A stretch of DNA of 64,000 nt, from positions 1 through 64,000 of the forward strand of contig CABYJE010000003.1 of assembly GCA_902519235.1 (NCBI GenBank). Reading direction: 5' to 3'. The DNA comes from an uncultured Prochlorococcus sp. GTDB lineage: Bacteria; Cyanobacteriota; Cyanobacteriia; PCC-6307; Cyanobiaceae. Shown in pieces: positions 35,803-44,866 of this stretch; positions within the stretch are counted from its first letter, which is position 1; each line of letters opens with the position of its first letter. The translations under genes and the position numbers were made by a program. The notes below the pieces were generated by a model. The model made no database searches. It was not told the DNA's origin and saw only the letters and a list, made by a program, of their open reading frames with translations.

Positions 35803-36341
35803 CCTAAATTAAAAATTAAGTAAGCCATTGAAAGCATTGCAATTGCAATAAATAAACCTTTGATTCGATTAGTTAACAATGAAAAAAGAGATAAATCTTC
35901 AGAAAAATATCCGCCAAAACTACCTGTAATAAATAATATAACCATTGGTAGAGAGGCAATTCCGAAAGAATAAGATATAGATCTTACAAATCCAAAATTT
36001 AAATAATTAAAAATAAAGGAACCTAATGAAAACAATAAAAAAGATGCAAATAGAGTTATGGAAACTTCAGCATCTAAAGTGTGAGGTAAGCTACCCTTTA
36101 ATTCAAATTGCTTTTTACACTCTCTAATTTGTCTTTTAGAAAGCTTTAAATAACCAGTTTCAGGAATTCTTTGCGACTTATATTTTCTTAGTAATCTTGC
36201 TTCAAGAGTTTCTGGCTCCTTAGTCATAATTGATGTTAATAATTCATCTGGCTTTAATTTTTTAATTTTCTTTTCGAGATTATCTGTTTTCCCAATCCTA
36301 TAAAGATCTCCTACTCTAATAAGGTAAACATATCCCGACAT
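35799..36341 (-). CDS. GIY-YIG/T5orf172-like domain fused to membrane helices
   Basis: Of the 180 residues, 1-75 form a GIY-YIG-type domain (GYVYLIRVGDLYRIGKTDN, LEARLLRKYKSQRI). About four hydrophobic segments follow (ITLFASFLLFSLGSFIF onward). The Arg/Glu of the nuclease core are partly visible (RIGKT, ETLEARLL). The union with a membrane region is unusual for a nuclease and suggests another role. Function is unknown. Confidence 0.65.
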   Translation of the reverse strand: MSGYVYLIRVGDLYRIGKTDNLEKKIKKLKPDELLTSIMTKEPETLEARLLRKYKSQRIPETGYLKLSKRQIRECKKQFELKGSLPHTLDAEVSITLFASFLLFSLGSFIFNYLNFGFVRSISYSFGIASLPMVILFITGSFGGYFSEDLSLFSLLTNRIKGLFIAIAMLSMAYLIFNLG

Positions 36342-36415
36342 TTGCGTTGTAAAATTAATACTGTTCCTATTTAAATAATACTAAAAGAATTAAGGAAATT
36401 AAAAGTTTTTACAAT

Positions 36416-37075
36416 ATGAAAAACGATATTTTATATTCATTTCGAAGATGTCCATATGCAATTCGTGCAAGATGGGCTATATTAATTTGCGAAATAAAAG
36501 TAGAGATAAGAGAAATTGATTTAAAAAATAAACCTCTAGATTTTTTAAATAATTCAAAGACGAAAACGGTTCCAATTCTTATAAAAAAAAATTGTGAAGT
36601 TATTGAAGAAAGCCTTGAAATCATCCTTTGGGCTCTGTCAGAGTCGAAAAAGGAAAACATCAAATTAATTTATTTTCCTGAGAACAAAAAGGAAGAAATT
36701 TTTGAAATAATTAATGAAAACGATAACGAATTCAAATATCATTTAGACCGATTTAAATATGCCACAAGATATAAAGATAGTGATGAAGAATTTCATTTCA
36801 CAAATGCTATTAAATTTATAAAGAGATGGAACGAACTACTTACAGAAAACAAATATTTTTTTGGAGATATCCCCACAATCGCTGATTGGTCTGTTTGGCC
36901 TTTTGTAAGACAATTTAAAATCGCTTGTGAAAGTCAAAAAAGGATAAATTATTTTGAACCCTCGATAAAAAACTGGTTAGATTCATTTGAGAAAAATAAA
37001 GAATTTAAAACCTTAATGTATAAATACGAATTATGGGAACCAAATTATAGAAAGAATTATTTTCCTTTTAATTAA
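36416..37075 (+). CDS. Glutathione S-transferase-like protein
   Basis: The 219-residue protein has an N-terminal thioredoxin fold with FRRCPYAIRARWAIL (CPYA in the position of the active Cys, near residue 10). TVPILIKKNCEVIEESLEI is the cis-Pro and glutathione-binding region. An all-helical C-terminal domain (FFGDIPTIADWSVWPFVRQF) completes the GST fold. The Cys suggests omega- or glutaredoxin-like chemistry. The substrate is unknown. Confidence 0.82.
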   Translation: MKNDILYSFRRCPYAIRARWAILICEIKVEIREIDLKNKPLDFLNNSKTKTVPILIKKNCEVIEESLEIILWALSESKKENIKLIYFPENKKEEIFEIINENDNEFKYHLDRFKYATRYKDSDEEFHFTNAIKFIKRWNELLTENKYFFGDIPTIADWSVWPFVRQFKIACESQKRINYFEPSIKNWLDSFEKNKEFKTLMYKYELWEPNYRKNYFPFN

Positions 37076-37329
37076 CTTTCTAACAACTTCCTTTTTTCAA
37101 TAATTCTTGCTAACTCCAAAAAATATCCTGCAGTCCTAAATTTTCCAATATTTTTTTCCTTAAAATCAAGATCGCTTCTAATTTCTGCAGTCTCCGCCAT
37201 TAGCAAATCTAAATCATTTGATCCAAGACTATACAATTCTCCTAGTTCGATTTCCCTTCCGAGTAAATGACTCCTGAACCACTTCCCTTTATTTTCTTGG
37301 GGTGGAATATCGTAGGGAGTAAATGACAT
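37072..37329 (-). CDS. Small conserved-looking cyanobacterial protein
   Basis: The 85-residue soluble protein begins SFTPYDIPPQENKGKWFRSH and has an acidic middle (LYSLGSNDLDLLMAETAEIR) and a charged helical end. It overlaps the GST-like gene by 4 bp in convergent direction. It stands 36 bp upstream of the GltS-like gene's stop, but on the same strand reads away from it. No family could be named with confidence. Confidence 0.6.
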   Translation of the reverse strand: MSFTPYDIPPQENKGKWFRSHLLGREIELGELYSLGSNDLDLLMAETAEIRSDLDFKEKNIGKFRTAGYFLELARIIEKRKLLES

Positions 37330-37365
37330 TAAAATAAAATTTAGGCTAATACTATTCTAGGGTTC

Positions 37366-38754
37366 TTATTGAAACTTTTTCATCTCTACTCTATTAAAAA
37401 TCAATGCAATAAAAAGAATTGCGAATGTAATTAGGGCACAAATTTCTGTCCAATAATCTAACCCAATTTTAGAAATCATTAATGGTGCAAGAACTGTAAA
37501 TAGTCCCCCAGAAAGAATTAACTGAGCGAAAAGCTGTTTTGACGTAAAAATTGGTAAAGTCTTAGAAATATTTTTAGGATCTGCAAGCCTTAAAAGAAGT
37601 AACCCAGAAGCTACTACACCTGTAGAATTCCCAAACTCTATCAAGCTTTTTTCAAACCAATAATCATCAAAAATAAAGTATGCGAAATAAGCAATGCAGA
37701 TTAAATTCCAAAATAAACCGAAAATAGTAAAAACTAAAATAAGTATCCAATTATCAAAAACAACTACAATATCTAAACTCGCCATAGCTGTAAAAATCAA
37801 CAAATCTGTGGATAAAATACCAATCTCCCTCTGCAGAATATTTGAAATAAATTCCGTATTTTTGGTTTTCTCTAAAATATATCTTATAAGGAGCGAACCT
37901 ATAAGGATAAAAGGGAATACTGGTAGTGAAAAAATAATTTCCTTCGAAAAATCTCCAAAAGAACTTGAAATATACCTTAAAAATTTAAGTAGCAAAATTC
38001 CAAAAGAAATTGCCAAACCAGAGAATCCAAGATTTATTATAAAAATTCTTAAATCTGCAAAAATTCCTGTCTTATTTTCTCCTTTTAGAGTATCTTTTTG
38101 TTCAAGAATTTCCTCAGTATCTGATAGGCCTAAAGTCCTTCCAAGAAAGATAAATACGCTCCCCAATATCGAAGAGGATAAAAGACCCATTGTTGCCATA
38201 GCCAAACCGAGATCTAAACCATTTTGGAAACCAAGTTTATTAAAACTTTCTCCAATTATTGATGCAGCTCCATGACCACCCTCAAAACCTACTTCTATTA
38301 AGCAACTCATTAGAGGATTTGCATCCATAGATGGAGGTAGAAAGTATTTAACAACAAGACCACCGACAAAAAATTGCCCAAAACCTAGTGAAAGAGCTAA
38401 TAGAAATTGATTAAAAATTGGTTTAACTAAACCATTTATATTAGGGATAGGTCTTCCCATCATTAAAGTTGCGAAGACTAATGATAAAAGAGGAGTAGGA
38501 AAATTACTCCAAACATTGATTGTTTCTTTTGGTAAAAAGTGTATCGCCCCAAATGGGCCTATGGATATACCTAAAATTCCTGATATAACTGCAATCGGTA
38601 ATCCAAATCTCTCAAGTTGAACAGCTAATTTAAATTTCCTTCCAAAAATCAACAAAAAAAATATAATTAATAATCCAAAAAAACTTATTAAGAGAGAATT
38701 TGAAAAAATATCTTTATTTTGTAGAGAAAAAATATTCAATGATTTCAAAAACAT
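37366..38754 (-). CDS. gltS: GltS-type sodium:glutamate symporter-like transporter
   Basis: The 462-residue membrane protein has 11-12 segments in two inverted halves. The GltS (ESS family) re-entrant loop motif VGFEGGHGAASIIGESF is seen near residue 157, with a second NSTGVVASGLLLLR in the other half. It would import glutamate or a related anion with sodium; substrate is inferred from the family. An intrinsic terminator at 38798-38819 separates it from pcb upstream. Confidence 0.82.
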   Translation of the reverse strand: MFLKSLNIFSLQNKDIFSNSLLISFFGLLIIFFLLIFGRKFKLAVQLERFGLPIAVISGILGISIGPFGAIHFLPKETINVWSNFPTPLLSLVFATLMMGRPIPNINGLVKPIFNQFLLALSLGFGQFFVGGLVVKYFLPPSMDANPLMSCLIEVGFEGGHGAASIIGESFNKLGFQNGLDLGLAMATMGLLSSSILGSVFIFLGRTLGLSDTEEILEQKDTLKGENKTGIFADLRIFIINLGFSGLAISFGILLLKFLRYISSSFGDFSKEIIFSLPVFPFILIGSLLIRYILEKTKNTEFISNILQREIGILSTDLLIFTAMASLDIVVVFDNWILILVFTIFGLFWNLICIAYFAYFIFDDYWFEKSLIEFGNSTGVVASGLLLLRLADPKNISKTLPIFTSKQLFAQLILSGGLFTVLAPLMISKIGLDYWTEICALITFAILFIALIFNRVEMKKFQ

Positions 38755-38797
38755 ATAATTATCAATCTAAATTAATAAACAAAATTTTTCAAATAAA

Positions 38798-38819
38798 AAA
38801 GGCCCTTTAGAGGGCCTTT
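38798..38819. terminator. Intrinsic terminator after pcb
   Basis: AAAGGCCCT-TTAG-AGGGCCTTT is a perfect 9-bp stem with a 4-base loop, flanked by A and T runs. It lies 23 bp behind the pcb stop codon, as expected for a highly expressed gene, and keeps its transcript out of the gltS-like gene. Confidence 0.9.
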
Positions 38820-38842
38820 AATTTAAAGATTAACTTGAGAAT

Positions 38843-39901
38843 TTAATCCTTGAGAGTAATTGTTGCACTATCAATATTACTAATAGCATTAGTAACTCTC
38901 TTGAAATCAAAGCCTAATGCTCTTAGAGCATGCCAAAGGTGGCCTTGAATAAAGAAGAAACCAAAGTAGTAGTGAACATTTGCTAACCATGCCCTTGATG
39001 TAAACTCACCATCAGGAAGATCAACAGTATCAATCCAATATGGAGAAATACTAAACTTCAACTCTAGTGGTTCACCAAAATATTCAACAGGATATACAGT
39101 TGTATTCGCTGCACTCCAGAAAGCTGCAATAATAGCCATCCAGCCTATACCGGCTAATGACCAAGATAGAACAGCTTCGGCTGAAAGAAGACCTTTACCT
39201 TTAAACTTAGTAAATTCTCCTACTTGCTTAGTAGCAATATGCCATGCACCACCTGTTATCTCAACAAAAGCTAAGAATGCATGACCACCCATAACCTCTT
39301 CCAGACTATCTATAGTCAAAAAGTCTGTTTGATGATTCCAAATTTTTGCTAAGTTTAATTCGTATTCAACTTGTCTTACAGCACCAATAGCTGGATCATA
39401 AATCCCATGGACTCTGGCCCATTCAACGAAAGCAATAACTGCAAATCCTAAGAAGAGTAGATGATGTCCAAGAATAAATGTCAATTTGTCAGGATTATCC
39501 CATTCAATATTGAATTTTCTTGCTCTAGCAATATCTGAATCTTCTAAATTTCCTGGAAGAAGTAGAGAGTGTAAAAGGCCTCCCGCGGCTAAAACCATAG
39601 AAGAAACTAAGTGTACAATTGCTATCGCAAGTACAGGTTTAGTATCTCCCATTGCAACGCCATTAGCGTCAAACCCTATTCCTAGAGTTGCTAAGTGTGG
39701 AAGAACAATTAAAGGTTGATGACCCATAGGAACACTAGGATCAAATCGTGAAAGTTCAAAAAGGGTGAAAGCACCAGCCCAGAAAACAATTAATCCTGCA
39801 TGAGCTACATGAGCAGCGATAAATTTTCCTGAGCGATTAGCTACACCTGAATTTCCAGCCCACCACCCGTAAGTGGTATCTGGATTACCGTAGGTTTGCA
39901 T
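38843..39901 (-). CDS. pcbA: Divinyl-chlorophyll a/b-binding antenna protein Pcb
   Basis: The 352-residue six-helix antenna protein of the CP43/IsiA family starts [20 protein letters not shown], a Pcb hallmark. Chlorophyll-ligating His pairs are visible in [39 protein letters not shown] and [20 protein letters not shown]. It binds divinyl chlorophylls around the photosystems in thylakoids. The single Pcb in the window cannot be assigned to a paralogue; pcbA is the likely name in high-light strains. It ends at a strong terminator. Confidence 0.93.
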   Translation of the reverse strand: MQTYGNPDTTYGWWAGNSGVANRSGKFIAAHVAHAGLIVFWAGAFTLFELSRFDPSVPMGHQPLIVLPHLATLGIGFDANGVAMGDTKPVLAIAIVHLVSSMVLAAGGLLHSLLLPGNLEDSDIARARKFNIEWDNPDKLTFILGHHLLFLGFAVIAFVEWARVHGIYDPAIGAVRQVEYELNLAKIWNHQTDFLTIDSLEEVMGGHAFLAFVEITGGAWHIATKQVGEFTKFKGKGLLSAEAVLSWSLAGIGWMAIIAAFWSAANTTVYPVEYFGEPLELKFSISPYWIDTVDLPDGEFTSRAWLANVHYYFGFFFIQGHLWHALRALGFDFKRVTNAISNIDSATITLKD

Positions 39902-40229
39902 TTAGGAAATGATTAGCTTAAACGTTTTGAGAATACTTTAATTTTCATCAAACAGTTGAATTCACAACAAAATTGTAAAAATTAGTAATCCTAAGAAAAA
40001 AAAATCAATTAATTTACCAGAACGATTAACAATAAAAGAAGTAAGATTTCAACAGTAAAGTTATTGTTAGAGAATAGATTACACATCAATTAAAAAGAGT
40101 TTTAAGTTTAGTTTATTTTTATTAAATTTCTTTTTGCTGACATAAAACGATGTTTTGTTTCATTACATCATGAAGTTTATTGCCTCATTTTCAAACAATT
40201 ATTAAAAAGGGGATAACAGATCAAATATT
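39902..40229. other. Divergent promoter region between pcb and a 58-residue ORF
   Basis: This 328 bp of AT-rich DNA is upstream of pcb on one side and of a small plus-strand ORF on the other. It must hold the pcb promoter and leader, but I could not single out a trustworthy -10/-35 pair. No hairpin or repeat stands out. Confidence 0.3.
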
Positions 40230-40406
40230 ATGACTACTTCTCAAGGTTCTTCTGGAAAAATTTCACTAGAAATGAAATCTGAAGTGCATTACAAAAAGGC
40301 TGCAAAATCTTACAGAAAATCGCAACAATACATAAAAATGATTAATTTATATCCAACTTTGCAAAACACTCTTATTGAGTGCAAGGATGAAAATCTTATC
40401 GAATAG
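40230..40406 (+). CDS. 58-residue basic protein
   Basis: ATG 40230 to TAG 40404-40406 gives a Lys/Ser/Tyr-rich peptide (SEVHYKKAAKSYRKSQQYIK) preceded by AAAGGGG about 15 bases upstream. It ends 46 bp before the stop of the convergent HTH gene. No family is recognised. The frame choice is supported by helical, protein-like composition and the purine-rich leader, not by homology. Confidence 0.45.
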   Translation: MTTSQGSSGKISLEMKSEVHYKKAAKSYRKSQQYIKMINLYPTLQNTLIECKDENLIE

Positions 40407-40452
40407 AATTCATAAATATCTTTCCAAATTAATTTTCAAAAATATATTATTT

Positions 40453-40686
40453 TTAGGCTGCAATATTTTCGTCTTTTATAAGATAAAAATTATTAATTAC
40501 TTTTTTGCACATATTAATGTTAAAAAGTGCTTTGGGTTTCCAAGGTTTATTCTGACCTTGAGGAGAACTTTTCCAATGAATACCAGGCTTAAGTATTCCA
40601 TTTTCACGGAAATAGGAAAGTTGAATTTCAGTTATTCCTAGTTTTTCCGCGGTGAACTCAGATGAGCTCCATATATCCCCTAACAT
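40453..40686 (-). CDS. Small HTH DNA-binding-like protein
   Basis: The 77-residue protein includes WSSSEFTAEKLGITEIQLSY, a helix-turn-helix of the MerR/excisionase sort, followed by a W-K wing (IHWKSSPQGQNKPW) and a helical end. Similar in plan to the HTH half of the element B protein at 4575-4961, without close identity. It may be a lone regulator or a leftover of an old island. Confidence 0.55.
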   Translation of the reverse strand: MLGDIWSSSEFTAEKLGITEIQLSYFRENGILKPGIHWKSSPQGQNKPWKPKALFNINMCKKVINNFYLIKDENIAA

Positions 40687-40823
40687 TGAATTAGTTAAAT
40701 ATTATTAATCCTTGATAACGCTATTTTTATTTTTTTGAAAGGGGTAAAACTTTTAAATAATTATTAAATAAACAAAAAACCTTGTATTTATTAAGAAAAG
40801 TGATTTGAAAGATTTATATCAAA

Positions 40824-41123
40824 TTAAGAAATATTAAATAAAGAATCTTCATTAATGAATATCTTATCGATACCCTTTCCTTTATTGATGGATTTAAAGT
40901 TAACGTATTCTTCTGTAATAGATTGATTCTTTGAAAGATTGATCCAACCCTTGTGCCAATTTCCGCTATTTATTAATTCTTCGTATGTAGTTGTTAAGTT
41001 GATTTCAGAATCAAGGACAGAAACCATTAAAAAACTTATATTTCCTTTTTCTTTAGTCTCATTAACTAAAACAAAATGTCTCAATCCATTTATGGTTTTA
41101 TTACAAGTCCAGTATTTTTCCAT
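40824..41123 (-). CDS. Hypothetical protein
   Basis: The 99-residue soluble protein has alternating beta-type segments (FVLVNETKEKGNISFLMVSV) and a TTYEELINSGNWHKGWINL stretch, so it is probably a small globular domain. It follows the 97-residue gene after 2 bp, making a small operon behind hisS. No family is recognised. Confidence 0.6.
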   Translation of the reverse strand: MEKYWTCNKTINGLRHFVLVNETKEKGNISFLMVSVLDSEINLTTTYEELINSGNWHKGWINLSKNQSITEEYVNFKSINKGKGIDKIFINEDSLFNIS

Positions 41124-41125
41124 AA

Positions 41126-41419
41126 TTATTTTTTCTTAATATTCCCCTCAGGATTTTTCCCAGATATTTTCTTATATTCATTTCTAATTTCGTCTAATAA
41201 AAGTTTTCTTCTATCCATATAGTTAACAGAATCTTGTTTAGATAAGTTATATCTTTCTTTTTTAGTTAAATTCATCCAGTTATTAAAATTCTTTTTATTG
41301 AAAGTTGTTAATTTTTTAGCATTCAAAACTTTTTGTTTTCTATTTAATTTAAGAAAATTCCTTAAATAAAAAAAAATAAATATAAAAAGAAAAATTATCA
41401 CAAACTTTAAGAGCATCAC
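41126..41419 (-). CDS. Small membrane-anchored basic protein
   Basis: The 97-residue protein has an N-terminal hydrophobic segment ([17 protein letters not shown]) followed by a strongly basic cytoplasmic tail ([20 protein letters not shown], and ending [15 protein letters not shown]). Its start overlaps the hisS stop by 4 bp, so translation is coupled. Function is unknown. Confidence 0.6.
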   Translation of the reverse strand: MMLLKFVIIFLFIFIFFYLRNFLKLNRKQKVLNAKKLTTFNKKNFNNWMNLTKKERYNLSKQDSVNYMDRRKLLLDEIRNEYKKISGKNPEGNIKKK

Positions 41420-42696
41420 TTCGCAATTAAATTGTTATTTATCCATTTTTCCAATTCATTATCATTCTCAAAAGATATAACCTCTTCTTCATTCCCATTA
41501 CTTGATTGATCAAAGAGCCTTATAATAAATTCACCTTTAACTGCCTCATCATCACCAATTACAATAATACTTTTAGATTTTAGTTTATTTGCCTTTTTAA
41601 ATTGTTTAGAAAATGAGGCTCCACTTAAATCCAACTCAACTATCAAATCATAATTTCTTAATTTTCTAGATAAATCCAAAGCTAAGGATTCAGCAATTAA
41701 GCCTTGATTAATAATATAAATATCAGTATTTCTTGGAACTTCAAGATCTTTTCCCGCTAGTAGAATTAATCTTTCAAGACCAATAGCAAATCCAATTGCC
41801 GGGGTATTTGGCCCTCCCATTTGTTTTATTAAATAATCGTATCTTCCTCCACCACAAACTGTAGCTTGGGAACCTAGAGCTCCACTTGTGATTTCAAAAG
41901 CAGTATGGGTGTAATAATCTAAACCTCTTACTAAATTAAAATTTTCTACATAAGGTATTTTTAAAACCTCTAATTGTTTTTTTAAGTCTGAATATCTGTT
42001 ATGACTTTTTTCAGACAAAAAATCAAATAATCTTGGTGCATTTTTAAGAGCTTTTTTTGTTTGAATATTCTTTGAGTCCAAAATCCTCAAAGGATTTTTA
42101 GTAATCCTATTCTGAGAATCTAAATCTAGAGAATCTTTATTTATTTCTAGCCATTTTAAAAAGGATTTTTGAAAATTTGATCTGTCATTTGTATCACCTA
42201 AAGTATTTATTTCAAGATTGAGTTCTTTAATTCCTAATTTTCCTAAGATATCCCAAGCTAAAGCAATAATTTCAACATCACTTCTAACTGAATCATGTCC
42301 TATAAACTCAACACCTAATTGATGAAACTGTCTTTGCCTGCCTGCTTGAGGTCTTTCGTATCGAAACATAGGACCCATGTACCAAAGTTTTTGAAGAGGA
42401 TTAGACGATATTCCATTTTGTATTAACGCTCGTGCGACTGAGGCTGTTCCTTCAGGTCTTAGAGTGCAAGATCTCCCCCCCCGATCAAGAAATGTATACA
42501 TTTCCTTACTGACAACATCTGTTCCTTCACCAATTCCTCTTATAAATAACTCGGTCATTTCCAGTATTGGTGTCCTTATTTCTTTGATGGATGCTCTTGA
42601 AAGCTGTTCCAATAAAATTTTTTCAACATTTTGCCACTTTATTAATTGATCAGGCAACAAGTCTACTGTTCCTCTTAGATTTTTTAAGTTATTCAA
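41416..42696 (-). CDS. hisS: Histidyl-tRNA synthetase
   Basis: The 426-residue class II synthetase has motif 2 in [20 protein letters not shown], the histidine-specific loops [15 protein letters not shown] and GGGRYDYLI, motif 3 in [13 protein letters not shown], and the C-terminal anticodon-binding domain ([16 protein letters not shown]). It charges tRNA-His. The length is typical. It starts a minus-strand group with two small unknown genes. Confidence 0.96.
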   Translation of the reverse strand: MNNLKNLRGTVDLLPDQLIKWQNVEKILLEQLSRASIKEIRTPILEMTELFIRGIGEGTDVVSKEMYTFLDRGGRSCTLRPEGTASVARALIQNGISSNPLQKLWYMGPMFRYERPQAGRQRQFHQLGVEFIGHDSVRSDVEIIALAWDILGKLGIKELNLEINTLGDTNDRSNFQKSFLKWLEINKDSLDLDSQNRITKNPLRILDSKNIQTKKALKNAPRLFDFLSEKSHNRYSDLKKQLEVLKIPYVENFNLVRGLDYYTHTAFEITSGALGSQATVCGGGRYDYLIKQMGGPNTPAIGFAIGLERLILLAGKDLEVPRNTDIYIINQGLIAESLALDLSRKLRNYDLIVELDLSGASFSKQFKKANKLKSKSIIVIGDDEAVKGEFIIRLFDQSSNGNEEEVISFENDNELEKWINNNLIAK

Positions 42697-42794
42697 AGTT
42701 CTAAAAAATAATTCAAAATTTTTAATTCATCTAGAAATTAATCTTTGATTAGTTATTCTATGAGACAATTTTAATTTAACATTTAGAAAAACTA

Positions 42795-43217
42795 TTGGGA
42801 ATTAATAAAAGTAAAGAGAATCAGCATTGCGGTACAAAACCAAAGAAAATTGCTTTTGGAATTGCACCTCTTGGTATAGTTTCAATAGGCATAGTGCCAA
42901 TGGGAGTAATAAGTATAGGGGTAGTCCCGATGGGAGTATTTTCTTTTGGTGCAGTAGCAATGGGAATAGTCAATTTATCAGTAGTTGGGATGGGAATTAT
43001 CTCTGCCGGTGTTACTACTATGGGAATATGGGAGTATTCACCTAATTCTCATAACAATCATCATAATCATTCCAAACAAATTTCAAATTCAAATAAGGAA
43101 AATACGATTTCAGATCTATTTAACACTAAACAAGAGGCTGAAAAGGCTGCTTCAAAATACGGATGTATTGGAGCACATAAAATGGGTAATAAATGGATGC
43201 CTTGTAAGATGCACTAA
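42795..43217 (+). CDS. DUF3721-type protein with hydrophobic decapeptide repeats
   Basis: The 140-residue protein starts at TTG; no ATG precedes. Residues about 24-78 are five repeats of about ten residues (SIGIVPMGVI, SIGVVPMGVF, SFGAVAMGIV, NLSVVGMGII, SAGVTTMGIW), hydrophobic enough to sit in a membrane. A His/Asn-rich linker (SHNNHHNHSK) follows. The C-terminal domain AEKAASKYGCIGAHKMGNKW with MPCKMH matches the picocyanobacterial DUF3721 pattern, with two Cys and two His as possible metal ligands. Confidence 0.65.
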   Translation: MGINKSKENQHCGTKPKKIAFGIAPLGIVSIGIVPMGVISIGVVPMGVFSFGAVAMGIVNLSVVGMGIISAGVTTMGIWEYSPNSHNNHHNHSKQISNSNKENTISDLFNTKQEAEKAASKYGCIGAHKMGNKWMPCKMH

Positions 43218-43247
43218 ATATTTTCCTAGTCAAAAATTTATTAAATA

Positions 43248-44027
43248 TTAATTCAAAATCTCAACTCTAAAATCAAGATTTTTTGCCTCATCAGTAGTTA
43301 ATTTTCTTGACCAAGCTCCTTGCACAGGACTATTCCATGTGAACCCAGCATTTTTAGCTAAAGACCTATCTTCATAACTAACCAAAGCCTTGTATAAAAA
43401 CCTCGGTTCAGTAGCTTTAAGTAAAAGTTCCTCTAAGTTGTCGCATTTTTTGAAGACCTCAGATATATAAAAGCAATCAGATAAAGCTCTATGTAAATTC
43501 CAAACTGGTATTGAAAAAGATAAGGCTAGATCAGTTACTGAAGGTCTTGTTTTTAGTGATTTTTGAAAAGACCAATTAATATCCTCTAAACTACATATCC
43601 ATTTCTTATTAAGCTTAGGCAATCTTCCTTTGCCAAACCATTTCTTATCAAACTCCACATTATGAGCAACGATAAAATCTGAAGAATCAACAAGTTTTAG
43701 AAAGAAATTCAATCCATCTTCCCATGGTTGAGAGATATTAGTTACTTCTGCAGATATACCATTTACATGTTCGGCTTCATTATTATTGACCGGGAATAAA
43801 AATGAGACCTGTGAAAGTACACATTTATGAGATACATCAAACAAAATACAGCCTATCTCTAATACTTCATCTTTATTTTCATCTAAACCTGTTGTTTCAG
43901 TATCAAGAATTAAAATTTTTTCTATTTTTTTATTCTGATTAGCAACACTATGGTCTGATGGATAACTGATATCTTGATCATGAAGAATATCCAATTGATT
44001 TAATTCTTTTTTGTTAGATAGTTCCAA
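43248..44027 (-). CDS. DEDD-type 3'-5' exonuclease (DNA polymerase III epsilon-like)
   Basis: The 259-residue protein has Exo I LILDTETTGLDENKDEVLEI (D and E), Exo II with VAHNVEFDKKW and Exo III with LHRALSDCFYISEVF (HxxxxxD). A C-terminal extra domain (LAKNAGFTWNSPVQGAWSRK) of a W-rich type occurs beyond the nuclease core. It could proofread or process DNA or RNA ends; it is not clearly the replisomal epsilon subunit. Confidence 0.82.
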   Translation of the reverse strand: MELSNKKELNQLDILHDQDISYPSDHSVANQNKKIEKILILDTETTGLDENKDEVLEIGCILFDVSHKCVLSQVSFLFPVNNNEAEHVNGISAEVTNISQPWEDGLNFFLKLVDSSDFIVAHNVEFDKKWFGKGRLPKLNKKWICSLEDINWSFQKSLKTRPSVTDLALSFSIPVWNLHRALSDCFYISEVFKKCDNLEELLLKATEPRFLYKALVSYEDRSLAKNAGFTWNSPVQGAWSRKLTTDEAKNLDFRVEILN

Positions 44028-44143
44028 TTAGCTGAAAACTCTTTCATTTATCTTGACGCATTTAATAAAAATTTCTCTTAAATTAATATAAATTAAGAAA
44101 CATGATTAGAAAATAATTTTGAAACATTTTTAGTTTATGAAAG

Positions 44144-44866
44144 ATGACTTATACAAAATATCAATTTAATAATTTTTGTTATTGGCCTTCAAATCCTAAA
44201 AAAATTGTGGAATTTATTGGTGGAAGTTATCTAGCTTCTAAACCAGATTTAACTTATAGAAGATTCATTGAGAGTTTAATTAATAAAAACTATGCAGTAC
44301 ATGCGTATAAATACACTCCACAATTCGATCACCAACAACTTGCTATTAAAGCATGGAGGGATTTCAAGAATTGCCGAATATCTTTATCCAAGAGAATAGG
44401 AGCATCAATTCCTTCAATAAGAATTGGTCATAGCCTAGGCTGCAAACTTCATCTAATTTCCCCAGATGGCGGAAGAAATTGCGAAAAATTCATATCAATA
44501 AGTTTTAATAACTTCAGTGCTAACAAATCTATTCCATTATTGAAACAAATTTCTCAAAAATTAGAATTCCAAAGTGAATTCAGTCCAAGCCCTGAAAGAA
44601 CTTTGCGATTAATTCAAAAAACATATAATCAAAAAAATAACTTTCTAATAAAATTCAACTCAGACGAATTAGATCAAACAGATAAATTATTTTCTTGTCT
44701 GAAAGCAAGAAAAGAAGATAATTCTAAGGGGGTAATGTTAAAAGGTACACACACTATAATTGCAAGCGCAGGACTAAGAGAAAATTTTTTGGGAGACTGG
44801 GCCGATGATGAATTCAAAAGAAATACTATAAAAAAAATTTCCAATTTAATTGATGAATCTGATTAG
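44144..44866 (+). CDS. DUF1350-family alpha/beta-hydrolase-like protein
   Basis: The 240-residue protein has the cyanobacterial/plastid DUF1350 look: [20 protein letters not shown] at the start and [20 protein letters not shown] with a G-H-S-L-G nucleophile elbow. A late [18 protein letters not shown] follows. It may be a lipid or ester hydrolase of unknown substrate. The 3' end overlaps acs by 4 bp, convergent. Confidence 0.75.
   Translation: MTYTKYQFNNFCYWPSNPKKIVEFIGGSYLASKPDLTYRRFIESLINKNYAVHAYKYTPQFDHQQLAIKAWRDFKNCRISLSKRIGASIPSIRIGHSLGCKLHLISPDGGRNCEKFISISFNNFSANKSIPLLKQISQKLEFQSEFSPSPERTLRLIQKTYNQKNNFLIKFNSDELDQTDKLFSCLKARKEDNSKGVMLKGTHTIIASAGLRENFLGDWADDEFKRNTIKKISNLIDESD

Noticed and set aside
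37694-38275. 193-codon plus-strand frame
   Set aside because: It is the antisense of the GltS-like membrane protein, whose motifs and length are clear; the antisense product is low-complexity and matches nothing.
38754-38842. Glutamine-type riboswitch before the GltS-like gene
   Set aside because: The short leader contains only the pcb terminator; none of the conserved glnA-motif words are present.
40375-40641. 88-codon plus-strand frame
   Set aside because: It overlaps the end of the 58-residue ORF and the antisense of the HTH gene at 40453-40686, and its Phe/Ile-rich composition looks non-coding.
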